From: CAXTTV01 sp964247295
Lineage (GTDB): Bacteria > Chloroflexota > Ktedonobacteria > Ktedonobacterales > Ktedonobacteraceae
Direction of reading: 5' to 3'
Assembly (NCBI GenBank): GCA_964247295.1
Contig: CAXTTV010000037.1
Span: forward strand, 1 to 30,259
Length of the DNA stretch: 30,259 nt
Shown piece by piece: positions 15,705 to 22,034 of this stretch (position 1 is its first letter; each line of letters opens with the position of its first letter). The notes beneath the pieces were generated by a model. That model made no database searches and had not been told where the DNA came from. It saw nothing but the letters and a program-made list of their open reading frames with translations. The position numbers and the translations under genes are program-made.

Positions 15705-16432
15705 ACGGGAAGGTCTCCTTTCTGGTGCTCGGGGTGTTCGCCAGGAGTCAGGGTCCATCCCCGTTCCCACGGAAGGCCCTTGGCCGTGAGCAGATCAGCC
15801 AGCTCCCGTGCGCGAAAGAGTCCCAGCAGGCGATCCGCTTCCCAGAGTGCGAAGTGCCGAGGTCCCTCCACCGCGTGAGGAACGATCATGAGCGGGCCGG
15901 ACGTGGCCTGCTTTCCCCGTCCTGATCCCAGACCGAGGAGCCAGGCGCATTGCTCCATCTGTCGATAGGGTAGGGTGGCGGCCCGCCAATCAGAACAGAG
16001 CATTAGCCCGAATGCGCGCAAGAGCTCCATCGCGCGAGCATGGGGGAGGGTGCCAAAGCTCACGCCGTTAAGAAACAGGCGAGCATCGAGCGCCCACCAT
16101 TCCACCTGCGCGATGGCAAGCGGATGGACCAGCGAGCAGATCAGGCGCACATTGGGGTGCCGTTCCGAAGCCCGAGGTCCGGCCTCAGGGTCCAGGGGCA
16201 TGGTACTGCCCAGGGTGTACGGGAAAGGATCAGCAACCAGGCCCCCCTCGTCATTGGTCCAGATGCGCCGGGTGAGCAGCTCGCTCTCCTGCTGATAGAG
16301 GACATCCCAGCCCTGCTCCGTCCCCATCAACTGGGCCAGCAGGGCGGGCAAGGGTTCAATTGCGACGATCGGCAGATCGGGCTGCTGGGCCTGAGCCAGG
16401 GCGCGGACCTGTTCAAGAAGAGACGTATTCAT
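15701..16432 (-). CDS. Tandem paralog B, unknown family (243 residues)
   Basis: Second of the three tandem paralogs. The N-terminal domain reads LLEQVRALAQAQQPDLPIVAIEPLPALLAQLMGTEQGW, matching paralog C most closely (PDLxIxxxEPxPxLL). The middle module contains ICSLVHPLAIAQVEWW, ARLFLNGVSFGTLPHARAMELL and LCSDWRAATLP. The C-terminus ends with LTAKGLPWERGWTLTPGEHPEH, which is nearly the same as the end of paralog C. No catalytic or membrane signature is visible. The ATG at 16432 is preceded by AAAGGAG at 7 bases and overlaps the stop of C as ATGA; its own stop overlaps the start of A in the same way. Unknown function; duplication within the operon is clear. Confidence 0.82.
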   Translation of the reverse strand: MNTSLLEQVRALAQAQQPDLPIVAIEPLPALLAQLMGTEQGWDVLYQQESELLTRRIWTNDEGGLVADPFPYTLGSTMPLDPEAGPRASERHPNVRLICSLVHPLAIAQVEWWALDARLFLNGVSFGTLPHARAMELLRAFGLMLCSDWRAATLPYRQMEQCAWLLGLGSGRGKQATSGPLMIVPHAVEGPRHFALWEADRLLGLFRARELADLLTAKGLPWERGWTLTPGEHPEHQKGDLPV

Positions 16433-17175
16433 GCATGGTCTCCTTTTATAAGAAGGGGGGCGGTATGGGTTGTGTTGGTGGGATGGTCTGGATCTTCAAT
16501 GGTGGTCCACCCACGCTCCCAGGGGACGCCCATCGTTTCCAGGAGTGTGGTCAGTTCCTGCATGGAAAAGGCTGCTCCCCGGACGCCGGGCATCCAGAGC
16601 GCGAGCGTCTCCCAAGGTGCGGGTGCCAGGATCAGGGAGTGTGCGCAGTCGGGGGCCTCATAGCGAGCCTGTGCGATCGGACCCTGCATCAGATGAGTAA
16701 GCCACGCACGCATCTGACGGGTTTGCCGCGCGAGTGGGCCGATCCGCCAAGCAGGGTGGGGTAGGAGCGTGAGGATCTGAAGGGATAGGAGCGCCTGCGC
16801 CTGATCCATGAATCCAGAGGCCAGTCCATTGATGGTAAGATGAGCGCTCTGCCGACCCCAGGTCACTTCCACCCGAGCGTGTCGGGCAATCAGGGAACAC
16901 CGCAGGGCATCTTTCAGGAGAGGGGGTTCTTCCTCGCCGCTGTGCTCATCACGCATCAGGGCAAGAGGTTCCCAGGTGAGCACACTCTGCGCAAGCCGGA
17001 CCCGCTGGGAGAGCGAGGCCCCATCCCGTTCACGCACCCAGAAGATCTGCCAGCACTGCTGGACTCCCAGCAGGTGTACCAGCAAGGTAGGAACGGGTTC
17101 CAGGGTCAGGATGGAGAGATCCGGGTGCCGACGATGGGCCAGCACCTGGATCTGCTCGGTGGTGGGAAGACTCAT
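16429..17175 (-). CDS. Tandem paralog C, unknown family (248 residues)
   Basis: First of the three tandem paralogs in transcription order. The N-terminal domain reads TEQIQVLAHRRHPDLSILTLEPVPTLLVHLLGVQQCW, the middle module LRCSLIARHARVEVTW, AHLTINGLASGFMDQAQALL and LLPHPAWRIGPLARQ, and the C-terminal part LLETMGVPWERGWTTIEDPDHP. The spacing of these blocks matches A and B, with variable acidic linkers. The frame is open to 17232, but the ATG at 17175, with AAGGAGG 6 bases before it and an ATGA overlap with the stop of the membrane-protein gene, is the start. No enzymatic motif is seen; the function is unknown. Confidence 0.82.
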   Translation of the reverse strand: MSLPTTEQIQVLAHRRHPDLSILTLEPVPTLLVHLLGVQQCWQIFWVRERDGASLSQRVRLAQSVLTWEPLALMRDEHSGEEEPPLLKDALRCSLIARHARVEVTWGRQSAHLTINGLASGFMDQAQALLSLQILTLLPHPAWRIGPLARQTRQMRAWLTHLMQGPIAQARYEAPDCAHSLILAPAPWETLALWMPGVRGAAFSMQELTTLLETMGVPWERGWTTIEDPDHPTNTTHTAPLLIKGDHA

Positions 17176-18005
17176 GCATGGCCTCCTTGCGTGCTGGGCT
17201 CCGGGATAAAGCTGGAACCGGTATTGCTCCACCGGATCGTGATCTGGTGGAGGTGTAAGAGCATTACCGGGTGCCCAGAGTGCCCTTCATCGGCAAAGGT
17301 GAGATCGGGAACGGTTTCCTCGCTGCCCGGCTCGACCAGGATCGGGCCTTCATAGATCCGGGCATGGCGAGCGTCTCCACCAGGCAATTCGGTGATGAGG
17401 ATGCGCCCATGCACATTGCTGGCGCTAAAGTGGCTGGGGTGGGCCGAGGAATCGGCGTGCCCTACCACCGCATCGGTCTGCACGGTCGGCGGATCGCCAT
17501 AGAGCAGCGCCGTGTGCAGATGGGCAATCTCAGCGATGAGAGCGGTTCCCCCGGAGAGAAGCAGGGTGGTCACGATCGCGCCGGTCCCTAGCCAGACCAG
17601 GGGATGCCAGCCCCGCTTAGGGTGCGAGGCGGGTGGGCGCACCAGAGCGGGAACCTGGGGTCCGGTCGTCACGATCCGAGCCCCAGCGGATGCACGGACT
17701 TTGACGGGGGATGCGGGCAGCGGATGGAAAATCGTGCGCCGGATCGCGCTCCCAGACGGCGGGATCGGGGGGAAGAGGAGCGTCTCCTCCACCAGATCGG
17801 TTGCATCCGCGAAGGGAGCATGCCGCTGCTGGGCATCAGGGGTCAAGGGTCGCGCCGAAGAAGGCGACATGGTGCGGGTACAGGTCATCTGCGTTTCATC
17901 CATTTCTGTGCGCGCTTCGCGCACCTGTCCATAGCCAAAGAGCCGCCACCGCCTCTGAAAAAAGGACCGGCGGCGGGTGGTGCGGGTGGTGGTGATCTCG
18001 TCCAT
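17172..18005 (-). CDS. Single-TM protein of the accessory operon, unknown function
   Basis: A 277-residue protein with a basic N-terminus (TTRTTRRRSFFQRRWR), a disordered Pro/Thr-rich cytoplasmic part to about residue 133, one TM helix (about 135-160; HPLVWLGTGAIVTTLLLSGGTALIAEI), and an outer domain of about 110 residues. The end of that domain (RILITELPGGDARHARIYEGPIL ... VPDLTFADEGHSGHPVMLLHLHQITI) looks like a weakened FG-GAP/VCBS-type strand-loop unit whose usual DxNxDG loop is lost. The ATG at 18005 has AAAGGA 6 bases upstream. It follows the 195-residue gene by 86 bases, and its stop overlaps paralog C as ATGA. It could anchor the paralogs to the membrane; that is only a proposal from gene order. 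Confidence 0.78.
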   Translation of the reverse strand: MDEITTTRTTRRRSFFQRRWRLFGYGQVREARTEMDETQMTCTRTMSPSSARPLTPDAQQRHAPFADATDLVEETLLFPPIPPSGSAIRRTIFHPLPASPVKVRASAGARIVTTGPQVPALVRPPASHPKRGWHPLVWLGTGAIVTTLLLSGGTALIAEIAHLHTALLYGDPPTVQTDAVVGHADSSAHPSHFSASNVHGRILITELPGGDARHARIYEGPILVEPGSEETVPDLTFADEGHSGHPVMLLHLHQITIRWSNTGSSFIPEPSTQGGHA

Positions 18006-18031
18006 TCATCATCCTTTCGTACGGGGAACCA

Positions 18032-18051
18032 GCTCCCGGAAAGCGGGGAGC
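18032..18051 (-). repeat. Intercistronic hairpin before the single-TM gene
   Basis: GCTCCC (18032-18037) pairs with GGGAGC (18046-18051) across a short loop, inside the 86-base gap between the second and third operon genes. There is no T-run. Confidence 0.35.
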
Positions 18052-18091
18052 GGAGCCCGAAGAGGATCGGCAGGCACCCGCTCTCCACAGG

Positions 18092-18679
18092 TTAGCGAGA
18101 GGCGGGATCGTGCGGAGCATAGACCAGCACGGGACGCAGCTCCTGTCGCCCAGACGCAGAGGTAAAGCCGCGCCACCGATGGTCGCTATCTCGGCGGTCA
18201 GCAAGGCAGACCAGCAGTCCCATCAGGCGACGCACTTGAGCCAGGGCCTCGGCAAAGAGTGGCCCGAGATCGGGCGCAACAGGGATGCACTCCAGAAAGA
18301 GGGCATGCTCATCGCTGCGCGCACAGAGGTGCGCCAGCCAATAGGAGACCGTGACCCAATGATCGCGGGCCTGAGTCAGCTCGTCAAGAACCTCTTGAGG
18401 CCAGGGAACGCTATGGGCTGCCCCCTGTGCACGCAGCGGTTGCCAGCTCGTCAAGAGGGAAAGGGCCGCCTGTTCATGGGAGGCCGCGAGCAAGACGGCC
18501 CCGGCAATCTGAAGCGGGAGCGGTCGATGCGCGGTCTCAATGAGGGGTCGCCACAGAGCCAGGGTCGCCTCGACAGGCTGCCACGCCTCACATGCATCCG
18601 CCAGGGCAGGTGGGACTACTTCCACAGTGGTGGCAACGGAGAACGGCAGGAGGGTAATCGCAAAGAAGGAGGTGTTCAT
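18092..18679 (-). CDS. Unknown 195-residue protein of the accessory operon
   Basis: Second gene of the operon, not recognised. It is rich in Ala, Leu and Trp and appears largely helical (LADACEAWQPVEATLALWRPLIE, LQIAGAVLLAASHEQAALSLLTSW, LFAEALAQVRRLMGLLVCLADRR). A hydrophobic N-terminus (SFFAITLLPFSVATTVEVV) might be a weak signal but lacks a basic start and a clear cleavage site. The ATG at 18679 is preceded by GGAGG at 7 bases and overlaps the stop of the 87-residue gene as ATGA. No domain or catalytic motif can be assigned. Confidence 0.72.
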   Translation of the reverse strand: MNTSFFAITLLPFSVATTVEVVPPALADACEAWQPVEATLALWRPLIETAHRPLPLQIAGAVLLAASHEQAALSLLTSWQPLRAQGAAHSVPWPQEVLDELTQARDHWVTVSYWLAHLCARSDEHALFLECIPVAPDLGPLFAEALAQVRRLMGLLVCLADRRDSDHRWRGFTSASGRQELRPVLVYAPHDPASR

Positions 18680-18939
18680 GCATAAGCCTCCGATCCAGGT
18701 GCGGTAAGGGTGCGCCCGTGATAGAGCAGGGAGAAGTCCCGGTCCCCGACCAGGCCTTCCTGGTAGAAGGCTTCAAGCTGGGCAAGGGCGTCGGAGTCTT
18801 GGGAGCATCCAGGGATGAGCGTCCCAGTGGAATCAGGATGTGCATCAGAGCAGGCCTGCATATGCAAAAAGCGCTCGACGCTCTGAGCGGTAGGCTGCGG
18901 GTCCTCTTCAGGACAGCACAACGTAGTGGTTGTGGACAT
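18676..18939 (-). CDS. Small first protein of the accessory operon (87 residues)
   Basis: Not recognised. It starts STTTTLCCPEEDPQPTAQ, with a CC pair and a third Cys in MQACSDAHPD, and ends with a short acidic helical stretch (DALAQLEAFYQEGLVGDRDFSLLYHGRTL). The open frame reaches 18972, but the ATG at 18939, with AAAGG 10 bases before it, is preferred. Its stop overlaps the next gene as ATGA. It lies behind a leader of about 240 bases with hairpins. Coding support comes mainly from the overlap pattern and Shine-Dalgarno site. Confidence 0.62.
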   Translation of the reverse strand: MSTTTTLCCPEEDPQPTAQSVERFLHMQACSDAHPDSTGTLIPGCSQDSDALAQLEAFYQEGLVGDRDFSLLYHGRTLTAPGSEAYA

Positions 18940-18968
18940 CAGAAAGCTGCCTTTCTTGGTATGGATCG

Positions 18969-19006
18969 GCAAGCTCTCTCAAGGTATAATTGCAGAGAGA
19001 GCTTGC
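18969..19006 (-). promoter_or_regulatory. Leader hairpin 2 of the accessory operon (12-bp perfect stem)
   Basis: GCAAGCTCTCTC (18969-18980) pairs perfectly with GAGAGAGCTTGC (18995-19006) across a 14-base loop. It lies 30 bases before the ATG of the first operon gene. No T-run follows on the minus strand. The loop contains TATAAT on the plus strand, without a matching -35. Confidence 0.65.
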
Positions 19007-19059
19007 GTGGCTGTAGGGTCGATTACTTTAATCGTTTCAGTTGCACGGTTCTCGGTAAA

Positions 19060-19091
19060 GCTGACTCTGTTGTTGGCGCAACAGAGTCAGC
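19060..19091. terminator. 13-bp perfect hairpin with a plus-side T-tract, in the operon leader
   Basis: GCTGACTCTGTTG (19060-19072) pairs perfectly with CAACAGAGTCAGC (19079-19091) across 6 bases. Reading plus, CTCTTTTTA follows, which makes it an intrinsic terminator for any rightward transcript. Reading minus, it begins 6 bases past the stop of the 6-codon leader ORF and is followed by TTTACC, so it could serve as an attenuator for the operon. Confidence 0.6.
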
Positions 19092-19097
19092 CTCTTT

Positions 19098-19118
19098 TTA
19101 TCCACTGTTTAATCTCAT
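19098..19118 (-). CDS. Six-codon leader peptide MRLNSG upstream of the accessory operon
   Basis: On the minus strand, GGGAGGT lies 4-5 bases before an ATG (19118) that opens a six-codon frame, MRLNSG, ending TAA at 19098. This is the strongest ribosome-binding site in the leader, and a 13-bp hairpin starts 6 bases after the stop. The arrangement recalls translational attenuators of resistance genes. Whether it is translated is unproven. Confidence 0.45.
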   Translation of the reverse strand: MRLNSG

Positions 19119-19142
19119 CTTTACCTCCCTTCAAATCTAATA

Positions 19143-19178
19143 TTAGAAGATTGCAAATTTTGTTAATTTAACAATCTT
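19143..19178. promoter_or_regulatory. Operator copy 1: 27-bp direct repeat with palindrome at the operon start site
   Basis: Positions 19143-19169 are identical to 19240-19266. This copy is also palindromic: AAGATTG (19147-19153) with CAATCTT (19172-19178), and an inner TGTTAA-T-TTAACA. It begins at the expected transcription start of the operon, so a bound regulator would block it. Confidence 0.65.
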
Positions 19179-19184
19179 ATAAAG

Positions 19185-19213
19185 AGAATAGCATGCAATT
19201 TTTTTCGCGTCAA
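19185..19213 (-). promoter_or_regulatory. Promoter of the accessory operon
   Basis: Minus strand: TTGACG (19213-19208), a 17-base spacer, TATTCT (19190-19185). The start would be near 19178, at the edge of operator copy 1, giving a leader of about 240 bases before the first main gene. Confidence 0.6.
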
Positions 19214-19239
19214 GTCTTTTTTTCATTTTCTTCCTGTAT

Positions 19240-19276
19240 TTAGAAGATTGCAAATTTTGTTAATTTGATATATATT
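19240..19276 (+). promoter_or_regulatory. Operator copy 2 overlapping the regulator promoter
   Basis: Positions 19240-19266 repeat 19143-19169 exactly, but the right palindrome arm is lost. TTGCAA (19248-19253), inside the repeat, a 17-base spacer and TATATT (19271-19276) form a plausible plus-strand promoter for the HTH-GNAT gene, which suggests autoregulation. Confidence 0.55.
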
Positions 19277-19305
19277 AGCTAAAAGAGCACGAAAGAGAAG
19301 CGAGA

Positions 19306-20229
19306 ATGGAAAAAATACAAGGACGCAAGCAACCACCAGCAGGATACATCACCTCTACTAAGGCTGCCGAGATTCTCCGCTGCAATCCGAGCACAGTCTA
19401 CAATTATGAAAGATCTGGTTTTTTGCACAAAAAGACTCCAAGGGGAAGAAAGCAAGGGTTCTTTGAAGAAAGCGAAGTAAGAAATCTAGCCGAAGACTTA
19501 TTCTGTTTTTTTGATGAGCCGCTCCATGAAGGCCAGGAGCCAGAAAAAGGAGATCTTGTTTTTGCCCAAGCAACGGAGGATGACGCAGAAGGTATTTACA
19601 GGGTGGCTGCCAGCCTTTTTGGCAGCACAACATCAGCAGAAGCACGAAAACCTCTTATTCGGTTGTGTCCTGAAGGAAACTATGTTCTCAAACGAAACAA
19701 GAAGATTGTCGCGTTTATTCACATTCAACCTCTTAAACAGGAACGTCTTCTAGCTTTTATGCGGGGAGAGATCCGAGGAAAAGATATCCGGGAAAGCGAT
19801 CTTGATTGTTTTGAAACAGGTAAAGCTGTTGATTGCCTCATTAAAAGTATTGGAGCCACGAAATTAATTGGGATGACTGAAGAAACTCGTCGGGCCAATC
19901 AGTTGATCTATCTTCGTCGCTTGCTACGTGGTACAGCATTAGAAATGGCAAAATTGGGAAGCCAAGGAAAAATCATCAACAAAATCTATGCTACTAGCGA
20001 GACACCTACCGGTATAGCCATGGGCTTTAATGCTCATATGGAACTGTATAGAAAGCCATTAGCAATGGGGCGTTTTCGCTTTGTGCTTGATGTAAAACAG
20101 AGCAACATTGCATTACTCCAACCCTATAAGCGCGCCTTGGCTCAGTGGAAACAAGCAAATACNNNNNNNNNNNNNNNNNNNNNNNNNNNNNNNGTAGCAT
20201 ACTCCGCTGATGAATACTATATATACTAA
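19306..20229 (+). CDS. HTH-GNAT fusion regulator, interrupted by an assembly gap
   Basis: Probable regulator of the divergent operon. Residues about 12-70 form a MerR/excisionase-like winged helix (ITSTKAAEILRCNPSTVYNYERSGFLHKK). Residues about 86-190 begin FAQATEDDAEGIYRVAASLFG and continue into strands (YVLKRNKKIVAFIHIQP) typical of the GNAT acetyltransferase fold; acetyl-CoA-binding residues cannot be confirmed. The rest is a helical region with no clear match. GAAAGAGAAGCGAG precedes the ATG. Its base composition is clearly more AT-rich than the operon it faces. The frame is reliable only to 20162. The Ns at 20163-20193 follow, and the last residues (VAYSADEYYIY) are read from the far side of the gap, so the C-terminus is uncertain. 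Confidence 0.8.
   Translation: MEKIQGRKQPPAGYITSTKAAEILRCNPSTVYNYERSGFLHKKTPRGRKQGFFEESEVRNLAEDLFCFFDEPLHEGQEPEKGDLVFAQATEDDAEGIYRVAASLFGSTTSAEARKPLIRLCPEGNYVLKRNKKIVAFIHIQPLKQERLLAFMRGEIRGKDIRESDLDCFETGKAVDCLIKSIGATKLIGMTEETRRANQLIYLRRLLRGTALEMAKLGSQGKIINKIYATSETPTGIAMGFNAHMELYRKPLAMGRFRFVLDVKQSNIALLQPYKRALAQWKQANXXXXXXXXXXXVAYSADEYYIY
20163..20193. other. Assembly gap (31 Ns)
   Basis: A run of 31 undetermined bases. The true distance between the flanking sequences, and so the link between the accessory island and the mntH side, is not shown by this window. Confidence 0.99.
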
Positions 20230-20271
20230 TTCTATAGTTTCTGGGAATTTGTTCGTAAGAAGGAGCACAAA

Positions 20272-20373
20272 ATGACCGCCCCAGAGAATTCTAAGACGGC
20301 TATGTTGGAAGCTGGGTTACGCGAAAAGCGACCAGAGCAATACGACATTCAAAGTGGAGACCAGCATCACTAA
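20272..20373 (+). CDS. Possible 33-residue protein, antisense to the mntH 3' end
   Basis: AAGGAG lies 8 bases before an ATG at 20272 that opens a 33-codon frame, beginning MTAPENSKTAMLEAGLREKRPEQ and ending TAA at 20373. It overlaps the last 57 bases of mntH in antisense. No family is recognised. It may be chance or a remnant of a gene cut at the gap. Confidence 0.28.
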   Translation: MTAPENSKTAMLEAGLREKRPEQYDIQSGDQHH

Positions 20374-21618
20374 TCCGATGTTAAACCAATGGACGCGCTG
20401 TGTGTCCACCAACTCCTTCATGAGATCCTGACGGCCAGTCAATGTGATTAGCGCAACCATGGTAAAAGGCAGTTGCAGGCTGAGTAACACCTGACTGATG
20501 ACAAGGACTTCGCCTGAAGGAATATTTAGCCAGATGATGACCAGAGCAGGAATCATCGTGAGCAGTCGCCAGACCCACATCTCTACTTTTCTGTTCAAAA
20601 ATCCTTTGAAGACGATCTGCCCGGCCATCGTTCCCGTGGTTGATGAGGAGAGGCCAGAGGCCAGGAGGCCGATACCAAAGGCGACCGCCGCCGCCGATCC
20701 CAGAATCGGGATTAAGGTGACATAAGCCGTCTGGAGATCTAAACGATCCGGGTTGACACGCTGATAAAAGACGGTTCCAGCAACGATGAGCATGGCAGCA
20801 TTAACAAAAAAGGCGACGTTAAGGGCGGCTATGGTATCGATCTTTGCCAGGCGCAAGGCTTTGCGACGCTCTGGAAGCGTCGACTCACTCCCTCTTAGAC
20901 GCTGCGTGGCAAGAAAAGAGTGGAGGAAGACGTTATGTGGCATAACGGTCGCTCCTAGAATACCAACCGCGACCAAAATGCTTCCCATTGAGAATTGAGG
21001 CACAACGGTATGGAAGGCACCTTGCCCCCAATCCGGACTGATGAGAAAGGTCTCAAAAAGATAGACGACCCCAACGATTGAGACCAGACCAATGATTACA
21101 AATTCAATTGAGCGATACCCCCAGCGACTCAGATTTAGAAGCCCCATGACAATTACGCCTGTAATCAATGCCGAGACAAACAAGGGCAGATGAAACAGGA
21201 TCGTAAAACCGAGGGCCGCTCCCAAAAATTCAGCCATGTCGGTGGCCATAATCGCAATGGTTGTCACGATTCCTAAGACAATCACGATGGGCTGTGAAAA
21301 TTGCTCGCGGATCAACTGCGCCAGGTCTTTGCCTGTAGCTATACCCAGTTTCGCTGAAGAGATTTGAAGAAAGATTGCGATCAGGTTGCTGATTAAAATG
21401 ACCCAGAGCAGTTGATAACGATACCCCGCTCCGGCTGCGAGATTAGTCCCCCAGTTACCTGGGTCCATATATCCTACACTGACTAAAAATCCCGGCCCCA
21501 GGGCTCCAAAAATCTCTCGTGGACTAATTTCCCATCGGTTCTTTCGATGCCAACCTTTCAGCAGATGGAGCCCAACCGGTCCACTGCCATCGGCACTTTT
21601 CTGCGATAATAACGCCAT
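20317..21618 (-). CDS. mntH: Nramp-family divalent metal (Mn2+) transporter
   Basis: Proton-coupled uptake of Mn2+ and related divalent metals across the inner membrane. The two metal-binding signatures are present: GYMDPGNWGTNL in TM1 and GATVMPHNVFLHS in TM6. About eleven TM helices are visible in 433 residues, the usual length. The open frame extends to 21849, but the ATG at 21618 is preferred, because AGGAGA lies 8 bases before it and the family begins there; the 77 upstream codons are AT-rich and unlike the protein. The gene is single, divergent from the MFS gene. A CTTAAA-AATA-TTTAAG palindrome 67 bases upstream could be an operator. I see no Mn2+ riboswitch (yybP-ykoY) consensus. Confidence 0.95.
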   Translation of the reverse strand: MALLSQKSADGSGPVGLHLLKGWHRKNRWEISPREIFGALGPGFLVSVGYMDPGNWGTNLAAGAGYRYQLLWVILISNLIAIFLQISSAKLGIATGKDLAQLIREQFSQPIVIVLGIVTTIAIMATDMAEFLGAALGFTILFHLPLFVSALITGVIVMGLLNLSRWGYRSIEFVIIGLVSIVGVVYLFETFLISPDWGQGAFHTVVPQFSMGSILVAVGILGATVMPHNVFLHSFLATQRLRGSESTLPERRKALRLAKIDTIAALNVAFFVNAAMLIVAGTVFYQRVNPDRLDLQTAYVTLIPILGSAAAVAFGIGLLASGLSSSTTGTMAGQIVFKGFLNRKVEMWVWRLLTMIPALVIIWLNIPSGEVLVISQVLLSLQLPFTMVALITLTGRQDLMKELVDTQRVHWFNIGLVMLVSTLNVVLLWSLFA

Positions 21619-22034
21619 GCGAGTCTTCTCCTGACCACATACTTTTATCTTTACTGATCTGTCCAGATCTATTTTTTTAATAAGCTTAAAAATATTTAAG
21701 GAGTGAAAATAATTTTTTATACCCCTAAAAATAATAGTAACATAACAATAAATTCTTTTCAAGGGCGCACATCCCGCTCCCACGGGTCCACACATGACCC
21801 GATCTACTTCATTCCAGCTTCCTTCTCTGTACAGGAACATCTCCTGCATTTCTCAGCAGGGTCTTCTGAGGCCACGGCGTTCAACAAAGCATGATGTTTC
21901 CATTGCATTCATATATAAATTCGTATATCATAGTATTTGAGAGTCGAAGTGATAAGTCCAGCATTCCACCTTACCATCTATTTTGCCTCTCACTGATTTT
22001 TTCGTTCTTAAATCAGACAAAGGATCTTTTGTAT
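21619..22034. other. Divergent intergenic region between mntH and MFS exporter
   Basis: About 415 bases without a supported gene. The mntH side is very AT-rich and holds the palindrome at 21685-21700. The middle (about 21765-21800) is GC-rich, with a small GGGTC/GACCC hairpin. No clear promoter pair stands out, and the upstream extensions of both flanking frames are probably not translated. Confidence 0.5.
21685..21700. promoter_or_regulatory. 16-bp palindrome upstream of mntH
   Basis: CTTAAA-AATA-TTTAAG, a perfect 6-4-6 inverted repeat, 67 bases before the mntH ATG. It does not match the MntR, Fur or DtxR consensus that I know, so the regulator is unassigned. Confidence 0.35.

Noticed and set aside
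17604..18095. Plus-strand frame of 163 codons
   Set aside because: Arg/Gly/Pro-rich translation typical of an antisense shadow in GC-rich coding DNA.
19001..19060. Possible tRNA between the two leader hairpins
   Set aside because: A GGTTC-like segment is present, but no acceptor, anticodon or T-arm folding could be built.
19143..19266. CRISPR-like pair of direct repeats
   Set aside because: Only two copies exist, the spacing is 97 bases, and both sit on promoters; there is no array and no cas gene. They fit an operator better.
21765..21800. GTGCGCCC on the minus strand, resembling a group II intron 5' end
   Set aside because: Only eight bases match. No intron domains V/VI, reverse transcriptase or splice-like structure follow.
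21619..21890. Mn2+ riboswitch (yybP-ykoY) upstream of mntH
   Set aside because: The conserved GGGGAGUA-type core and paired loops are not found on the minus strand.
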